A stretch of 35,268 bases of DNA, taken from the NCBI GenBank assembly GCA_026394075.1, contig JAPKYX010000161.1, positions 1 to 35,268 of the forward strand. Reading direction: 5' to 3'. The notes under the pieces are model-generated. The model was given only the letters and a program-made list of their open reading frames with translations, was not told the DNA's origin and searched no databases. The position numbers were made by a program, and so were the translations under genes. Positions 33,894 through 35,268 of the stretch are shown here, piece after piece. The DNA comes from Acidobacteriota bacterium (GTDB taxonomy: Bacteria > Acidobacteriota > Terriglobia > Bryobacterales > Bryobacteraceae). Position 1 is the first letter of the stretch, and every line of letters begins with the position of its first letter.

Positions 33894-35268
33894 GCTGCTC
33901 TCACTGGCTGCTGGAGGCCAGAGTCCGGACATCCAGACGATCGACATCCAGATCCTGGCCACTACGGATCTCCACGGTCACGCCCTGCCATGGGACTACT
34001 ACGCCGCCCAACCGGCTCCGCGCGGTTTGGCGAAGATCGCCAGCCTGATCCGCGAGGCCCGCACGGCCAACCCCAACTCACTGCTGATTGATGTGGGGGA
34101 CACGATCCAGGGGACGCCCATGGTGGGCCTCCACGCCAACCGCGTGCGCAGCGGCCAGCCCTTAGGTGCCGACCCGATGATGCGGGCCATGAACGAACTG
34201 GGCTACGCCGCCATGACGGTGGGCAACCATGAGTTCAATTTTGGTTTGAAGGTGCTCAACAAGGCCCGCGATGAGGCGAAGTTTCCGTGGCTGGCGGCGA
34301 ACATCCTGCCGTCCGGCGTGGCCCGCCCGTTTGACAGCTTCATCGTCCGCAACGTGGGTGGCGTCAAGGTGGGCGTGTTCGGCATCATCACGCCCAATAT
34401 CCCGATGTGGGAGAAGCCGGAGAATTATGCCGGATACACCTTTGAGTCGCCCATCGACGCGGCCCGGCGCGCGGTGGCGCAGTTGAGGGCGCAGAAGGTG
34501 GACCTGGTCATCGGTGCCGTCCACGCGGGCCTGGCCTCCCCCAACGGCGACAAGAACGAGGACATGGCCGACACGATTGCCCGCGAAGTGCCGGGGATCG
34601 ACGCCATCTACTACGGCCACACGCATCAGGTGGTGACCGATATCCGGGTGGGCGACGTGATGTTGGTGCAACCCCGCAACTGGGGCGGCTCACTGGCGCA
34701 ATCTGTATTCAGCTTCGCCAAACAACCCGATGGCTCTTTGCGCCTGGTGGCCAAGAAGAACAAGCTGGTGCCGGTGACCGAGACCACCGTGGTGGATGCC
34801 GCCGTCGCCAGAATTTTTGAGCCCTACCATTCAGCCGCTGAGCGCTGGCTGACCACGCGTATCGCGACGGCCCCCGTCGCCCTCGACGCCGCCCGCGGCC
34901 AGATTGAAGACTCCGCACTGGTCGACGCCATCCACCAGGTGCAACTGCACTACGCCAAGGCGGATGTTTCCTTGACCGCGCTGTTCAACTCGAAACTGAA
35001 GATCGCTGCCGGACCGGTCACCATCCGCGACGCGGCCGGGCTTTACCTGTATGAGAACGAACTCTACGCCATCGAAGGCACCGGAGCGATGCTGAAGGCG
35101 GCGCTCGAAAACGCGGCCCGCTTTTTTAACTCCTGCGCTGAACCCACCTGCACCGTCGCCCCGCTGATCAACCGGCGCATCCCGGGCTACAACTACGACA
35201 TGGCCCAGGGTGTCGAGTATGAGGTTGATCTACAGGCCCCGGCCGGCCAGCGCATCAAGAATCTCCGC
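33874..35268 (+). CDS. UshA/CpdB-type metallophosphoesterase/5'-nucleotidase, 3' end outside window
   Basis: The first 465 codons of a periplasmic nucleotidase; the frame is still open at the last base. A short signal region (MRFPIVALLSLAAGGQ) is followed by the two-metal calcineurin-like domain: TTDLHGH (D32, H34), DVGDTIQGTP (D76), TVGNHEFNFG (N118, H119), GAVHAG and YYGHTHQVV. From about residue 330 comes the start of the 5'-nucleotidase C-terminal substrate domain (EDSALVDAIHQVQ, ADVSLTALFNSK, YLYENELYAIEGTGAML). The sequence TTDLHGHALPWDYY is most like 2',3'-cyclic-nucleotide 2'-phosphodiesterase/3'-nucleotidases (CpdB), so phosphate or nucleoside salvage from extracellular nucleotides is likely. 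The gene is not preceded by a good Shine-Dalgarno. Confidence 0.92.
   Translation, partial: MRFPIVALLSLAAGGQSPDIQTIDIQILATTDLHGHALPWDYYAAQPAPRGLAKIASLIREARTANPNSLLIDVGDTIQGTPMVGLHANRVRSGQPLGADPMMRAMNELGYAAMTVGNHEFNFGLKVLNKARDEAKFPWLAANILPSGVARPFDSFIVRNVGGVKVGVFGIITPNIPMWEKPENYAGYTFESPIDAARRAVAQLRAQKVDLVIGAVHAGLASPNGDKNEDMADTIAREVPGIDAIYYGHTHQVVTDIRVGDVMLVQPRNWGGSLAQSVFSFAKQPDGSLRLVAKKNKLVPVTETTVVDAAVARIFEPYHSAAERWLTTRIATAPVALDAARGQIEDSALVDAIHQVQLHYAKADVSLTALFNSKLKIAAGPVTIRDAAGLYLYENELYAIEGTGAMLKAALENAARFFNSCAEPTCTVAPLINRRIPGYNYDMAQGVEYEVDLQAPAGQRIKNLR

Overview
The window is GC-rich, densely coded bacterial DNA. The gene content points to a Gram-negative acidobacterium, most likely of the Solibacter/Bryobacter group. 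Indicators are a DUF1549/DUF1553 plus DUF1501 pair, a large TonB-dependent receptor with an N-terminal carboxypeptidase-regulatory-like domain, a secretin ending in a cohesin-like domain, a hopanoid operon, and lipid A/LPS genes (lptD, waaA-lpxK). The taxonomic placement is inference from family content; no rRNA gene is present.

Layout. 1-3956 (+): the 3' part of a DUF1549/LamG/DUF1553 protein, translationally coupled to a Tat-exported DUF1501 protein. 4226-5692 (+): a periplasmic di-haem cytochrome c peroxidase-like protein. 5702-8272 (-): a compact run of an RsuA/RluE-type pseudouridine synthase, smpB and pepA. 8339-11752 (+): a secretin and two GspG-like pseudopilins, tightly packed. 11765-16167 (-): a secreted M28 peptidase and the TonB-dependent receptor. 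16352-17635 (+): an exported M20 peptidase. 17694-20102 (-): lptD, divergent from a zinc-ribbon/RDD membrane protein (20171-21055, +).

The centrepiece is 21066-29768 (-), an eight-gene run read as ispH > shc > hpnA > hpnG > two zinc alcohol dehydrogenases > hpnC > hpnD. Gaps are at most about 70 nt and several genes overlap. It joins isoprenoid precursor supply (IspH), squalene formation (HpnC/HpnD), cyclisation (Shc) and side-chain processing (HpnG). The two dehydrogenases sit directly after hpnG. They are attractive candidates for the aldose-to-polyol reduction that would turn ribosylhopane into bacteriohopanetetrol; this is a hypothesis. hpnE and hpnH are not in the window.

29811-35268: an O6-alkylguanine-DNA alkyltransferase whose 3' end overlaps a convergent WaaA-LpxK fusion (two successive lipid A/Kdo steps in one polypeptide). 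Then come a small secreted protein of unknown function, an exported cyclophilin with Ala/Pro/Lys-rich tails on both sides, and the 5' part of a UshA/CpdB-type nucleotidase running off the window. I saw no tRNA, rRNA, CRISPR, IS element or phage gene. No gene-free stretch exceeds 300 bases.
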